Shown in pieces: positions 1 through 10,735 of a stretch of DNA of 64,000 nt (the first letter of the stretch is position 1; each line of letters starts with the position of its first letter). The position numbers and the translations under genes are program-made. The DNA is from Helopsaltes ochotensis (lineage: Eukaryota > Chordata > Aves > Passeriformes > Locustellidae). The DNA lies in NCBI GenBank assembly GCA_013400155.1, contig VXBM01001008.1:209704-273703 (forward strand), in the 5' to 3' direction. The notes under the pieces are model-generated. The model searched no databases, was not told where the DNA came from, and was given only the letters and a program-made list of their open reading frames with translations.

Positions 1-3000
1 TAGGTGGGTGACCCTGGTCAGATCCTACTCTGGCTGATCTAATTAGTTCAGGGCTAGTACACAAGTTCAGGTGTAAGCATAACCTAAGACACAAACAGCA
101 ACAATTAACATGCATTAAATAAACTTTTCCAGGTATTGACATTTTGCTGTGCAAAGACTACCCCAAAAAGAAAGCAAAGAGCAAACTTTGGTCCCATTTG
201 TCCATGGGAAGACTCTTTCCTTAAAACCTGCTCTTTTTCTAATAAAGTCTGTCTTCTAAAAAGTGGAATTTGAAGCTGAACATCTGTGAAATGAGTATTT
301 TCAGTACATGCTAATTCAGAATGTGCTGCAGGCAAAAAAGGTGCAGCAGCTGTGAGCACCACAGGTTCTGGTTGGGTGCCAGTACAAGGCAGTAAGTACA
401 CAGCAGACCTTGATTGCTGTGCACACTCTCCAGATCTGAGAGGACCTCTGCTGAACAGTCCTCACTGAAATGATAGCCAGGAACACAGCAGGAGGGCCAC
501 TCAAAGCAAAAGCCGCTGCAAGTTTTGTGGAATATATCAGGGAAGAGATCAAATTAAAGAATCAAATCTAGAAAGTCTAAGAAAGTTCATGAGGAGGTGT
601 GATGGGGATCTGACCCTTCAACACCTATATGTATCAGTAGTGTATAAAAAAGCATTCCCTCTCTGTCTTGACATTTTTTAAGGCCACATCCACTAATTAT
701 TTTAGGGTGCTACTTTCTTAAAATTAGTAGTTACAGGACTAAGCGAGAGGAGAAAGGAGAACACTTTTTCTTGTCCAAGTTAACACCAGTCCTATGCAAA
801 CCTGAGTAAAACAGATGAATATGCATGTGCCAGTTTGAATATGTGGTTTGTCAGCTATTTGCCTACATGCATTTAACACCCACAGAAGGCCTAAGGCAGC
901 AGCCATAGACTTTCTTCCACTTGCTTTCTGCAGAGACCTTACAGAAGCCCCAGAGGAGTTAAATTACTGGAATTATGATGCTCTGAATGACTTACAGAAG
1001 TGTACTACTTTCCAAAGCATTGGTTGGCTTAACGTAAGCAAAAGTGCGGCTAGTGCCTAATGGCTGGGATCTAATTCTGCTGAACTCCCAGCTGCGGCCT
1101 CTAGCATCTCAGGAAAGCTGGCTTGTGTTTGTTACATAGTCATTTTCTTTTCTTCTGTACCTCAAAGACTGATATAAGCTGAGTCTTGGCGTTAACTGTG
1201 GTGTTTCAGTGCCTACGTGCAGGTGCAGATAACTGACAAATTAGGGGAGATAATTCTGATTCCTCCATCTTTTGCCTCAGCTGTTTAAGCTAGGGGAAAA
1301 ATGAGTTTAATTTGGATTTGGCTAGTCAACAACAGTAGTGCACATGATTTGTAAACTGAAACATAGCCCAATTCAGCTTCTTGACAGAAGAAAACATTAT
1401 ATTTCTAGGATGAGGAGGGCTGGGAACAGAGAAGCAAAAGGGGGCAGTGTAGAGACAGAAGACAGAAGGGGACTCTGACCTTAGTGAAACCATTTAGTGA
1501 AGGGCTTATATGTATGTATGGTTTATATATAATAAGAAAGCAATTTGGATAAAATCTTGATTCTGTTGAAATTAAGGGTCAAAACAACTTCTCTATGAAA
1601 TTAAGCGAAAGAAAGCATGAAATCCTATTTTTATACACCATTTCCATAGGGGCTACAGTAGAATTTTTAAATTCCACAGCCATAATGGAGACATGCCTGG
1701 GTCAAAGCAAAGCACATCTTCTTAAAAACATCAAAGAGTCTTTATCCAAGGTATGTTTCTCACAGAAATCCTTGGTCCCCTCCACCATAGGATAGAGCAT
1801 CCAGCTGCATGCCTTTGTGAGAAGGATCTGTTCATTTGTGGCTCTGGGGCTCATTTGGAGAGCTGATAATTACTGAGACTCCCATGTTTCTGTCTCATTG
1901 GCTTATCCTGTCTCCCTTTAAAATGTCAGAGTGTAGATGGACACTGACTGTATGGGGCTATCTTGATATGAGTGTTTCCTAATTGATATCGTGATAATTT
2001 GAAGTCCAGCATCACTGATGGTGCCCTTTTCTTCTGACAGCAAAGGGGTTTCCTTTTGCTAAATAGCAAACTAATGAGCATGCTGAGAAAAGGGAACTAG
2101 GGAAGTCAAACAGCTTGTTTAGTGGTTTCATGCTGAGGCCCACAGAAAAAGAAAGGTAACACATGAAAAACTTGTGAACCAATGGAGGAGATGAATGGCT
2201 GTCAGACAGAAGATTTTGGGGGAAGGGAATAACTGAAGGAGGAGATGGAGGGAAAAGAAGATGATGCAGAACCACAGACCAGGGGAAATTCTGAGTTCTG
2301 CTGTGGTATGGAGAATCAGCAGACCCTAAAGCCCAGTGGGGGTAGGAGTTGATTGAAATGCAGGCAGGGGTTGATTTTCAATCTGCTGATTGAAAGAAAA
2401 ATACTATCTTCACATCAGTATTCTAGAGGAGATTTCAAAAGCATTCCAGAAATTCTGACAATGATGAGGTGTTCCTAATCAGTAAATAAGACAATTCCTC
2501 TGGCACTGGGAAAAAAAAAAAAAAAACAAAACTATTTTACAGTATTTTTGATGGCATGTTACAGATTGGAGCAAAGCCCCTGTTACCTGAATTCCTGGGT
2601 GTTGCACTTCCTATTGGAACAGTTGGTTTAGAAACCACAAATTAAATCACTTTCCAAAAAATCTTTCTCATTGCAAAAGTTTTGAATGCTGCAGTTACAT
2701 TAAACTCCTTCAGACAATTTGAATAAGGACTTTTCTTCCTTCCATCCTCTCAGTAAAATGCCTCATAACCAATTGCAGTATTTAAAGTAAACTGCTTGGT
2801 ACTGTATACATCAATGCATTTTTTGCCTGTTTTTCACTTTCGTAGTGAAATGAAATTTTGTTTGCATGCTGTTAAGGTTGGTTTGGTTTCTTTAATTTAA
2901 ATTAAATTAAATCGTTTCAACTCCTGCCATTCCAATGTGCCAACTTTTAACCCAAGAGGATGAAGAAACATCTGCAGAAACTCAAATATTAGCCAGACTG

Positions 3001-3814
3001 ATCCCCTCTGTACAAGGCAAATGAGCATTCTGTAAGTACAAACCCTGTGTGCTGATTTCCAGATTCAGACTGTCCAGCTTCATACTTTCCAGCTTCTTTG
3101 CACTGGAAATAACTTTTAGAAAATTTCACTTATCTGTGCACAATCACAAGCTTTGCCCTGGGGCATGCAGAAGGCCTACAGAAGGGATCAGTCTCTTCCA
3201 AGCTCTTTGTTGACATCCTGCAGTCAGCATCCCTTTCTTCTCCCCATGGGTCTCTCACAGAGCATCACAAGTGGAAATCATGCCCAGAAATCCTCTCTTA
3301 TGCACCTGCTTTCCATTCTGCTTTTTTTATCATGGCCAGTTGGAGACCAGGGTATTCTTTGACTTATTCTTCCCTTCATTGAGCTGCTCTAAATACTTGC
3401 TTTATACATTCAAATCCAGGTTCCTGCCTGTTCTCAGGCACTTCTCAGATCATCTTTAAACTCTCCGTAAATATTAAATTGTATAGTCCCAGTTACAGCT
3501 GCCCCTCCCTTTATGTGTATAGGAAAGGCAGTTTCTACTGCTAAGATGTGAAAACAGCTGCAAAGACTAAGACATGATTGCATTATTGTCATCCTTAGTT
3601 AATAAAACATTTGGAGTAGTTAAGCAGCAGTAATGTAATGGTTAGGAGCAAATGTTGGCTCTATTATCTGCATCTATTACACTTATATCTTGACTTAATT
3701 TTTGCTAAATTCTGTATTTTATAATAAAATCTATATGTATATATAATGTATAAAACTAAATGTCAGGGCTGCTGTTTGTAAGATCTTGGGGATGAATGTT
3801 ATTATTGAGGTGTT
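1..3814. other. Unique non-coding DNA
   Basis: I see no gene, RNA gene or recognisable transposon here. Open frames are at most about 100 codons, overlap one another and carry no known domain. Small features seen: an A-run at about 2511-2526, an AT-rich run TTTAATTTAAATTAAATTAAAT near 2890-2911 (a simple repeat), and three copies of GATTGAAA or its complement at about 2350-2395, two of which can form an 8-bp-arm hairpin. Nothing marks an exon, such as a sustained frame with conserved composition between splice sites. Confidence 0.6.
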
Positions 3815-3890
3815 AGGGCATGAGTTGAACTTAATGATCTTGAAGGCCTCTTCCAACCTAGTCATTGTCTGAATTCTGCGTGAATTATCT
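3815..3890 (+). repeat. CR1 LINE 3' end fragment
   Basis: The stretch TTGAACTTAATGATCTTGAA followed by GGCCTCTTCCAACCTAGTCATT matches the end of avian CR1 elements, where GTTGGACTTGATGATCTTAGAGGTCTTTTCCAACC is followed by octamer repeats of ATTCTATG type. Here the octamer tail has decayed (GTCTGAATTCTGCGTG). Only about 75 bases remain, as expected from 5' truncation during LINE insertion. It is too short and diverged to name a CR1 subfamily. It lies in the forward orientation, opposite to the two larger CR1 copies that follow within 2 kb. Confidence 0.7.
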
Positions 3891-4420
3891 TTATTATTCT
3901 TACCTTCGATGTCTTCTACATCTTTTGCTCCATCTATACCCATAATATGGGTATTTTTTGTAACCCACTAAGGCCATGAAGCTTAGCACACAGAGTTGTG
4001 GCACTATGCTGTAAACAAGCACTTCATTTACACAGAGGTTGCCTTTTTTCTTTTTTTAATAAAGGTCCTTAGGGAGTAACTCTGGTGTTCATTTTGCAAG
4101 ACATGCTCCCCCGAGGTCTGTCAGGCAGCGTGCAGAATGCAGGGAACTCTGCCCATGGCCAAACGCCGCAGCTTCAGAAACAGCTGCCGAGCTCCACAAC
4201 ACGTTTGCAGGCCCTCCTGCCCAGCAGCTCCCCAGTCTCTCCCACTTGGGATGAGAAGCACCAAATGGAGCATGCAGAACAGAGAAGCTGGATCTTTGCT
4301 GTGTGTCTGATCCCCAGATGGAACCTTCCAGCCTGTTTCCTGGAAACACTTTCAGAAAGCGAGTGGTTGAAAGATGCGAGGAAGCATCTGTACCAAGGCT
4401 GGGGGATAGAAGAACAAGAA
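3891..4420. other. Unique non-coding DNA between CR1 copies
   Basis: About 530 bases without a recognised element. The 112-codon forward frame from 4085 and the overlapping reverse frame show no domain, and both are chance frames in a moderately GC-rich stretch. A short T-run lies at about 4045-4057. Confidence 0.5.
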
Positions 4421-4550
4421 TAGAATAGAATAGAATAGAATAGAATAGAATAGAATAGAATAGAATAGAATAGAATAGAATAGAATAGAATAGAATAGAA
4501 TAGAATAGAATAGAATAGAATAGAATAGAATAGAATAGAATAGAATAGAA
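4421..4550 (+). repeat. (TAGAA)26 perfect pentanucleotide microsatellite
   Basis: There are 26 uninterrupted copies of TAGAA (130 bases) with no base substitution, preceded by an imperfect CAAGAA. The right edge abuts the 3' end of a reverse-strand CR1. Avian CR1 tails on this strand read CATAGAAT, so a tail of that kind is the natural seed for a TAGAA tract. The perfect purity suggests a recently expanded and length-variable locus. In the reverse frames it encodes an artefactual Tyr-Ser-Ile-Leu-Phe repeat, which is not a protein. Confidence 0.98.
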
Positions 4551-4980
4551 TATTTCAGTTTGAAGGGACCTATAATGGTCACCTAGTCAAATTGACCACT
4601 TCAGGTGTGTCCAAAAGTTAGAGTAAATTATTGAGGGCATTATCCAAACATCTTTTAAATATTGACAGTCCTAGGGCATTGATCGCATCCCTAGGAAGTC
4701 TGTGCCAGTGTTTGACCACACTCTTGGTAAAGAAATACTTCTTGATGTCCGGCCTGACCCTCCCCTAGCATAGCTGTGATGATTCCCATGTGTCCTGTCA
4801 TTGGAGAGAAGAGACCAGCACCTGCCTCTCCACTTCCCCTCCTCAGGCAGCTGTAGGGAGCAATGAGGTTGCTCCCAGCCTTCTTTACTGCAAACTAGAC
4901 AAATCCTAAGTCCTCAGCCCTTCCTCCTAGGACATGCCTTCCAGCTTTTTCACCAGCTTTGTTGCTCTCCTCTGTGCACA
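4551..4980 (-). repeat. CR1 LINE fragment, 5' truncated
   Basis: Read on the minus strand this is the C-terminal part of the CR1 ORF2 plus the short 3' UTR. On the plus strand the 3' end appears first (TTTGAAGGGACCTATAATGG, then CACCTAGTCAAATTGACC, the CR1 'GGAAGGGACC..GATCATCTAGTCCAACC' signature). It is followed by the characteristic GTGCCAGTGTTTGACCACAC, CTTGGTAAAGAAATACTTCT and TTGATGTCCGGCCTGACCCT blocks, which encode the ORF2 tail. The copy is broken by substitutions and small indels and has no intact reading frame. The 5' limit near 4980 is approximate, at the CTCTCCTCTGTGCA block. Confidence 0.9.
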
Positions 4981-5350
4981 AATTGATGAGGCATGGAGAC
5001 AAAGTTGTTTCAGCGGCAGTACTATTTCTCCTTCTCCTGACACTGCTCTTTGATCAATGGTAGAAGAAAGCAGCTCTCCATGTGCTTATTTGATGTTGGC
5101 TTCTTCCTGAAGCTTTGCTGTGTGCTTTGAAAAAGTCACATCTTTGCAGTAAAGGCAGAGAGGAAGATGCTGCAGCCTGCAGCAACCACTGCCTCATTTC
5201 CTGAGTCAGTTTCTCTTTGGCTGCCACTAGATTTCTGCCTGAGGAGCCCTGAGGTCCAGCATTATTAGTGGTATCATTAGTAAAGGGTGGCATTGACTTG
5301 GTGGAGTACAAAGGGATATTTTTGTATCCTGAGTTATGATGCAACATGAA
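4981..5350. other. Unique non-coding DNA
   Basis: A spacer of about 370 bases between two reverse-oriented CR1 fragments. I see no gene or named repeat. A reverse frame of 102 codons at 5054-5362 runs into the CR1 tail and has no recognisable domain. Confidence 0.5.
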
Positions 5351-5650
5351 CCATAGAACCATAGAATCATAGGATCATAGATGGAAGGGGCATTTAAAGG
5401 TCATCCAGATCAGCTCCTCTGCAATAATCAAAAACATCTTAAACTAGATCAGGTTGCTCAGAGCCCTGAGCACTCAAGCCTGGCCTTGAACATTTCCAGT
5501 AACAGAACATCTACCACCTCTCCGGGAAAAGTGTCCCAGTGTTTTACCATCCTCATTGTAAAAATTGTAAAAAATTCCTTCCCTATATCTAATCTGAATG
5601 AGGCAGGGACCAATACATTGAGTATACTATATGTTAACTGCAAACAAAAC
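5351..5650 (-). repeat. CR1 LINE fragment, 5' truncated
   Basis: The plus strand begins with a diverged octamer tail (CCATAGAACCATAGAATCAT then AGGATCATAG), then ATGGAAGGGGCATTTAAAGG and TCATCCAGATCAGCTCCTCT, which is the complement of an avian CR1 3' UTR. Degraded ORF2 tail follows, including ACCACCTCTCCGGGAAAAGT and GTCCCAGTGTTTTACCATCC. The copy ends at about 5635-5650 in AATCTGAATGAGGC. It is inactive: several indels and a short duplication (ATTGTAAAAATTGTAAAAAATT) interrupt the frame. The orientation matches the CR1 at 4551-4980, but the two have separate tails and are therefore independent insertions. Confidence 0.9.
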
Positions 5651-5914
5651 AATTGCTGCTATCATTGTCAGTCTCCATTTTAATACTTATGCTCTGGAAT
5701 ATTCACACAAATGTGTGACTCTGTCCTACTGCACTACTCCAAGCAGGAGAATGGAAGCTGGGATAAAGATATAAATTCCCTCACCAGAAATGTGTGCTTC
5801 CTCAGCAGCTTCATAGAATTTGGACATTGATTAGCTGGTAGTAAGATGTTAGAAAGCTTAGAGATCTGCTAATGGAATATCAATACTGCAAACCTTGCAG
5901 GTTGAAAACTGAGG

Positions 5915-6018
5915 ATATCCACGCAAAGGATCCTCTGGGATTATTCTACTTTCTTCTGAAACCTCATCTGGTTTCAGAAGAAAATAGAATATTCCCACAG
6001 GATCCTTTGCATGGATAT
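5915..6018. repeat. Near-perfect 49-bp-arm hairpin (inverted repeat)
   Basis: The left arm 5915-5963 and the right arm 5970-6018 are reverse complements at 45 of 49 positions, separated by the six-base loop TCATCT. Mismatches pair 5922/6011 (C with A), 5935/5998 (C with C), 5941/5992 (T with T) and 5949/5984 (C with A). In a minus-strand RNA the two C/A pairs become G:U wobbles, leaving only two unpaired positions in the stem. The arms match no LINE, SINE or LTR I know. It could be a two-ended miniature DNA transposon, an inverted duplication made by replication template switching, or a small-RNA precursor. No target-site duplication is obvious next to the arms. Confidence 0.93.
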
Positions 6019-9000
6019 GGTCACCCAAGTTACTATTATTTTTAAATGCCCACATTATCCTTTCCTGAGAAGGAAAACCTTTAGTAAAATCCACTGGAGA
6101 CATGGGGTGTTTTCAGTGTTTGGAGAAAGCCCCCTAACACTTTTAGAAACAAGCAGTTTCATATTATCTCCGCTACGTTCACTTCTACGAAACTCCATCT
6201 TCTCTGCTATCTTTCTACTAGCAAGATAGGCTGTGATAAGGCATGGGGCACACCTTCCTTTTCATTTTTACCACTGCTGACTCCCAGGAATGGGTAGGAC
6301 CTTCCATTTTGACATCACATCATCCTTCTACCTTCTGTAATGCTAAGAGAGGAGGTAGAATTTTGAACATCACTCTCTCAATTGATGGTGACCAATGGCA
6401 TCATCTAGTGGCCCAAGCACTGTCTCAAAGAAGATTTTGGTCTGAAATCTTCAGACATGAGGAGTTTGCTTGCACTTTGCAATGCAGTATAATTTCCCTG
6501 AGGCCACAACAGTTGTGAAAGCATTCTGTTTGGCAACCTCAGTGAACAGAGAGGCTTTACAGCTGGGTGAGCAGCTTGAATGCATCACCTCTTGTAGGAA
6601 GACCCTGACGGCCTCCATGAAAACTGAGAGATGTGAACAGCAAAAGAAGAACGAAGCTAAACAACAGAGCAGTAAAACAGTGTGCTGTAGCCATCAGTTG
6701 CAGGTTCTCCTGGGAACAGAGTTGGTACACGGAGGTCATTGGTTATGTATGCAGTTGATGAGCATCACTGTTTGGTGTGACTGCTCAGCAGCTGAGCCCA
6801 CAGATCAGCTACATGCCCTACATGCCCAGACAGAAAAAATAAATACCAAAACTAAATGCTGCTAGCAAATTTTGTCATGAATTTTGGGAAGGAGTCTGAA
6901 TATCAGACTCTAATACCTTGTATCAAAGTGGACTTTTTGCTTTTGTCTTTCAAGGGTTGCTAAATGAAAGACTTGCATGTACTTGTGAGGCTTTCCCCAT
7001 TTCTCTGGACCTAAGAAATTATGCAAAAAAATGTTGTCAATTCTATGCCTGGAATTCTTCTGGGGAAAAACTGCAGATTTCTTCCTTGAATTCTTTCAGT
7101 ATTACAGGCACTATGTCTGTTATGAAGCTGTTTCTTGAGAACATTACTCTTCTGAAGAGACAGCAGTTCCTGACTGCTGTTTACACTTGTCTCTGTTCAA
7201 ACAGCTTGGGAGGTTCTGGTGCCTGCCACCACTAGGCTGAAAATGTAAGTCTTGAAAATCATCCTGAATACTAAGCACTGGCTGTTTACTATAAGTGAGG
7301 ATATACATGTAGTTTGGCAGATATTGAATCTCCTGATTAATTATCTCCTTTACCTCCTATTTACCTGCAGACCACTTCCCTCCCCTACTAGCTAATTTCT
7401 GGCTCATTCCTGTTAAATCCACACACATATTTAAAGCATTCATGATTGTTTTCTGTGCATAATTGTTTCCAGTCAGAAATGGGTTGTAAGCCCAATTTGT
7501 ACTTACTCAGGTTAGGTTTGCATGTATGAATGTCTGGCTTCCTGGGGCTTATTCTGCATTTTTTACCCAGTACAGAGCAGTTTGGCTCTCTGACACAGAA
7601 GGGTAAAACATTTGCTGTTACTGCCTTGCCTTACATAAATATGTGATCTTAGGTGTAGTTATTTCACAAAGGATTTCTCACCTGTTAGGGAGTTACTGTG
7701 ATATCACGGTTTGTAATTACCAATATGATACAGGACTTCATCTAAACATGCATATTCAAGCAGATTCAAGTCCTCTTTTAGACTGCTGGCAAGTTGCCTG
7801 ATGTTTGGATTTTTTAATTTGAACAAAATATTTTCCATGCCAACATAAACTGGGGATGTCTGACCTTAAATGGCTTTTGCCCTTCTTTGAAACCTCTTTT
7901 CCTAGCTGCCAAATTGTTCCAGGACAGGGGCAAGGCTCTTTTCAACCACAGAATGGAGTGGCTCAAAATGACCAGAAACCGTGTGAAGAGGAGATTAGAC
8001 CAATTTAAACTAATTCTGTGTTTTTGTTGTATCCACAGAACAAAGCCAGAGTTTGAACTGGTCACAGAAATCACCTGCATGTGGAGGTCATAACCTGTAT
8101 GTAGCTTTTGCAACATTTTCCAGAGCAAAAAGATGAGGGAGCACAGCAGATAGGTTTTGCACAGAAGTCATCCTTTACAAAGTGCAGAAGTTCATGAGTG
8201 CTGGATTAACAGATACAAACCTGTATTGCATCAAGTTATCAGATTTGTCTCTCAGTGCTCGGCTCCTTGCCTCGGCTGCAGCTTCTGTAAATTACCTGGG
8301 AGTTTTGAAGGCATTAGTGTCTTTCTCTGTTGTGTCTGTAACAACATTAAGGCTGAAATGATTTTCTTATAGGTTTAAAAATAATGTTATAAGTACCTGC
8401 TTCAAATCTGGCTGAAGTTAATGGGAACTGGCTTGCGTGAGTTTCAGTCAAGGCCTGGGGACTTCAAAAAGTTGTTGAGAATTGCCTGTATTTATTACAT
8501 TATGACGTGGTTGTCTGAGCTATAGTAGGTGGGGGACCCTAGCCAAGACAGTTTTCAGCTGCTAGCAGAGCTGCTCCCTGGGCAGGGCAGCAGTGCTCAG
8601 AAACCAGGCTAAGTTTTGACAACATCAGATAGCTCAATTCCTCCAGCACGGGGTGTGAGCTCCGCAACCACAGGACATCACAGGACAGCAGCAAAGACCC
8701 CGGCCCCATTCCCCCATTTCCCTTTGGCTGTCAGAGAGGGTTGGTGAGCAGCCAGGTGGCATTAGCCTGTCCCAAGCCCTGGGGGCTCCTCACTCTGCTC
8801 CCGCTGCCAGCTGAATCCCTGGGTGTCCGCAGTCTCATGTACAGAGCTGCAACAGGTGCCTCAAACATCATCCTCCTCACCCTGGTCTCCTCTGCAGCCA
8901 ACAGCATTGAGATGAACACTTTCTAGGAGCGGGAGTGTTATGGTCTGGTGCCTTCCAAGAAGTTATCACTTTGCCACAGTATCCCAGCAGAGAATCAGCT

Positions 9001-10574
9001 CTCCCCTGGGCTGGTCGCCAGACGTGCGTATAGCACTGATAGTGTTTCTGCCTCAGGAAATTCACTGTCAGGAATTTATAGCCGGGCTACTTAATACATT
9101 TTTACTATTTTCTTCTGGGTAATTTTATCATGATTTTATGATTAGGAAGGGAGCATGGTGCTTTCTTCTTTGTCAGGCTCGCCTTATACATAATACCACC
9201 TTCAGATGGGGAAACCTCATCCTCTGCCTGGAATATGGGAAGGATAATCAAGAAAGTAAATAATTTGGGGGGATACAGAGAGATCTGGAAGCATTTACAC
9301 TCTGAGTTGGGTATATAAGCCAAAAAATACAGAAGTTACCAGAGCCAAAGCTCCTAAGACTTTATGGTAGTTCTCTGAAAAAAACTCCAACCTTTCTGGA
9401 GCTTGTCCAATTTGCAAAAGGTGAAGGTGCATGTAGGAATTGTGATGACTGGTTTCGCACAGCTTAGTGTGTGTGGTGGTATCTGCTCATCTTCACCAGC
9501 TGTCAGTCTGAGAAATGCCTTAATGTGTCAGGTTTTTCCTGCAAATTGCTAATTTAGAAATTCCACATACAAACTTCCTAGCACTCTTCTAATGTTTTTC
9601 AGCCAGCCTTTCTCCCAAGCCTGCATGTTGCTGACAACATCTTTACTTCAAAACCTAATCCTAATACATACACCTCTCTCCAGTTCTCATATTTCTGGAT
9701 GTGCTAAAGTGATTTTTTTGTGCTGCTTTTTTTGGAAATGTGGGATAAGGAAAAAATACCTTGCACATTAAAGCTACAGATGACTCTTTGAGACTGACTG
9801 CTTGTCATATTCTCCTTCAAAAATGTACTTTTTTAACATAAGCATGTTCAGGAGAAGGGAGGGAGCAACAGATCCAACCACAAAGCCTTGTATTCCTCTT
9901 CGGTAGGAGAGGATCGTTCCTGCCAAAATGTGAAGCAACTCCTGTATCCCTGCCAAAACAATTGCTTGATGTGCTTTCCCTAATAGCTCATAATGAACCA
10001 CAAACAAGCATTTAAAGTAGGACTCACATACTTATAGCGTTCTTACACTGTGCATCCAGAGAATTGAACAAAGAGTCAAAGAATAGCACAGCTAAAGGGG
10101 GACAGAGTGTGCTTTTTAGCACTTTACTAAGAAAAACAGTCAGCCTCTAAATTACAATGTTCTCACTATTTTGGATATTTAAACACTCAGATTGCATAAA
10201 GAAATTCCTCCAATCAGTGTGTTGGAAGAAAAGCCCTGATCCTGAAAGAGATGCATAGAGGTGCTTCCCTTCCTCCCTGCAGTCAGGGAACATTTACACA
10301 GGAAAAAGTCACAGACAGACTTTATTTGAAATCACGTTAGTCCTACAACGATGTAGACTGTGTATGTTGTCACCTAGAATGTTTAATCTACTGCAATATC
10401 TGTAGGCCACCTATTGACTTGGTGGCCTTCACTTTCTGTTCTCCCTTTTTTTAATGTCTTCTTAAAAGTTTTTAAAATTAGACTGTTTCTTCTTGTAATA
10501 AACCAGACTTTAAAAGAGAATTAGTGGATACCCAAAGCACTTCTCTAATGCTTTCCATCCATATATCTCAATCA
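6019..10574. other. Unique non-coding DNA
   Basis: About 4.5 kb with no gene I can support. The forward frames at 6470-6865 (131 codons) and 6918-7235 (105 codons), and the reverse frame at 7814-8128, have no recognisable domain or splice context. A GC-richer stretch lies at about 8540-8930, with a 61-codon frame ending at 8926, but it has no CpG cluster and no homology I can name. A short probable ancient-repeat relic lies near 8409-8460 and is listed separately. Confidence 0.55.
8409..8460. repeat. Possible ancient sauropsid interspersed-repeat relic
   Basis: The words GGCTGAAGTTAATGGGAACT and GAGTTTCAGTCAAGGCCTGG resemble the 'TTGAAGTCAATGGGAG...TGAGTAAGGACTGCAGGATCAGGCCC' phrasing of a very old interspersed repeat common in turtle, crocodile and bird DNA. 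I cannot name the family. The match is short and could be chance. Confidence 0.3.
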
Positions 10575-10735
10575 CAAAAGAAGTTGAATATGTGTGGGTT
10601 TTATATCCATTTTTGATCACTGGGATAGGAGAAGCACACAATGTCCAGATGACTCACCCAAGGTCAGAGCAACACAATGGTGTAGAAAGAAATTCAAGTA
10701 TCCCTAATTTCCCAGGTTGTATCCCCAGGAGAATG
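10575..10735 (-). repeat. MIR SINE relic
   Basis: Read on the plus strand, ATGACTCACCCAAGGTCAGA followed by GCAACACAATGGTGTAGAAA, then AATTCAAGTATCCC and a CCCAGG block, matches the complement of MIR. In MIR the order is GACTTGCCCAAGGTCACACAGC, a run for 'AGTGGCAGAGCCGGGATTCGAACCCAGG', then the tRNA-derived head. MIR is a tRNA-derived SINE of the amniote ancestor that survives in birds only as decayed fragments. The left boundary is uncertain; the sequence from about 10590 fits the 'TTTTACAGATGAGGAAACTGAGG' portion only weakly. Confidence 0.6.

Noticed and set aside
2505..2530. A-run that could be the poly(A) tail of a retrocopy
   Set aside because: No flanking duplication and no recognisable gene or retroposon body upstream.
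4421..4550. Regularly spaced repeat that could be mistaken for a CRISPR-like array
   Set aside because: The five-base unit has no spacers and the context is avian CR1. It is a microsatellite.
4352..4582. Reverse frame with a regular Tyr-Ser-Ile-Leu-Phe repeat
   Set aside because: It is the translation of the (TAGAA)26 microsatellite and not a repeat protein.
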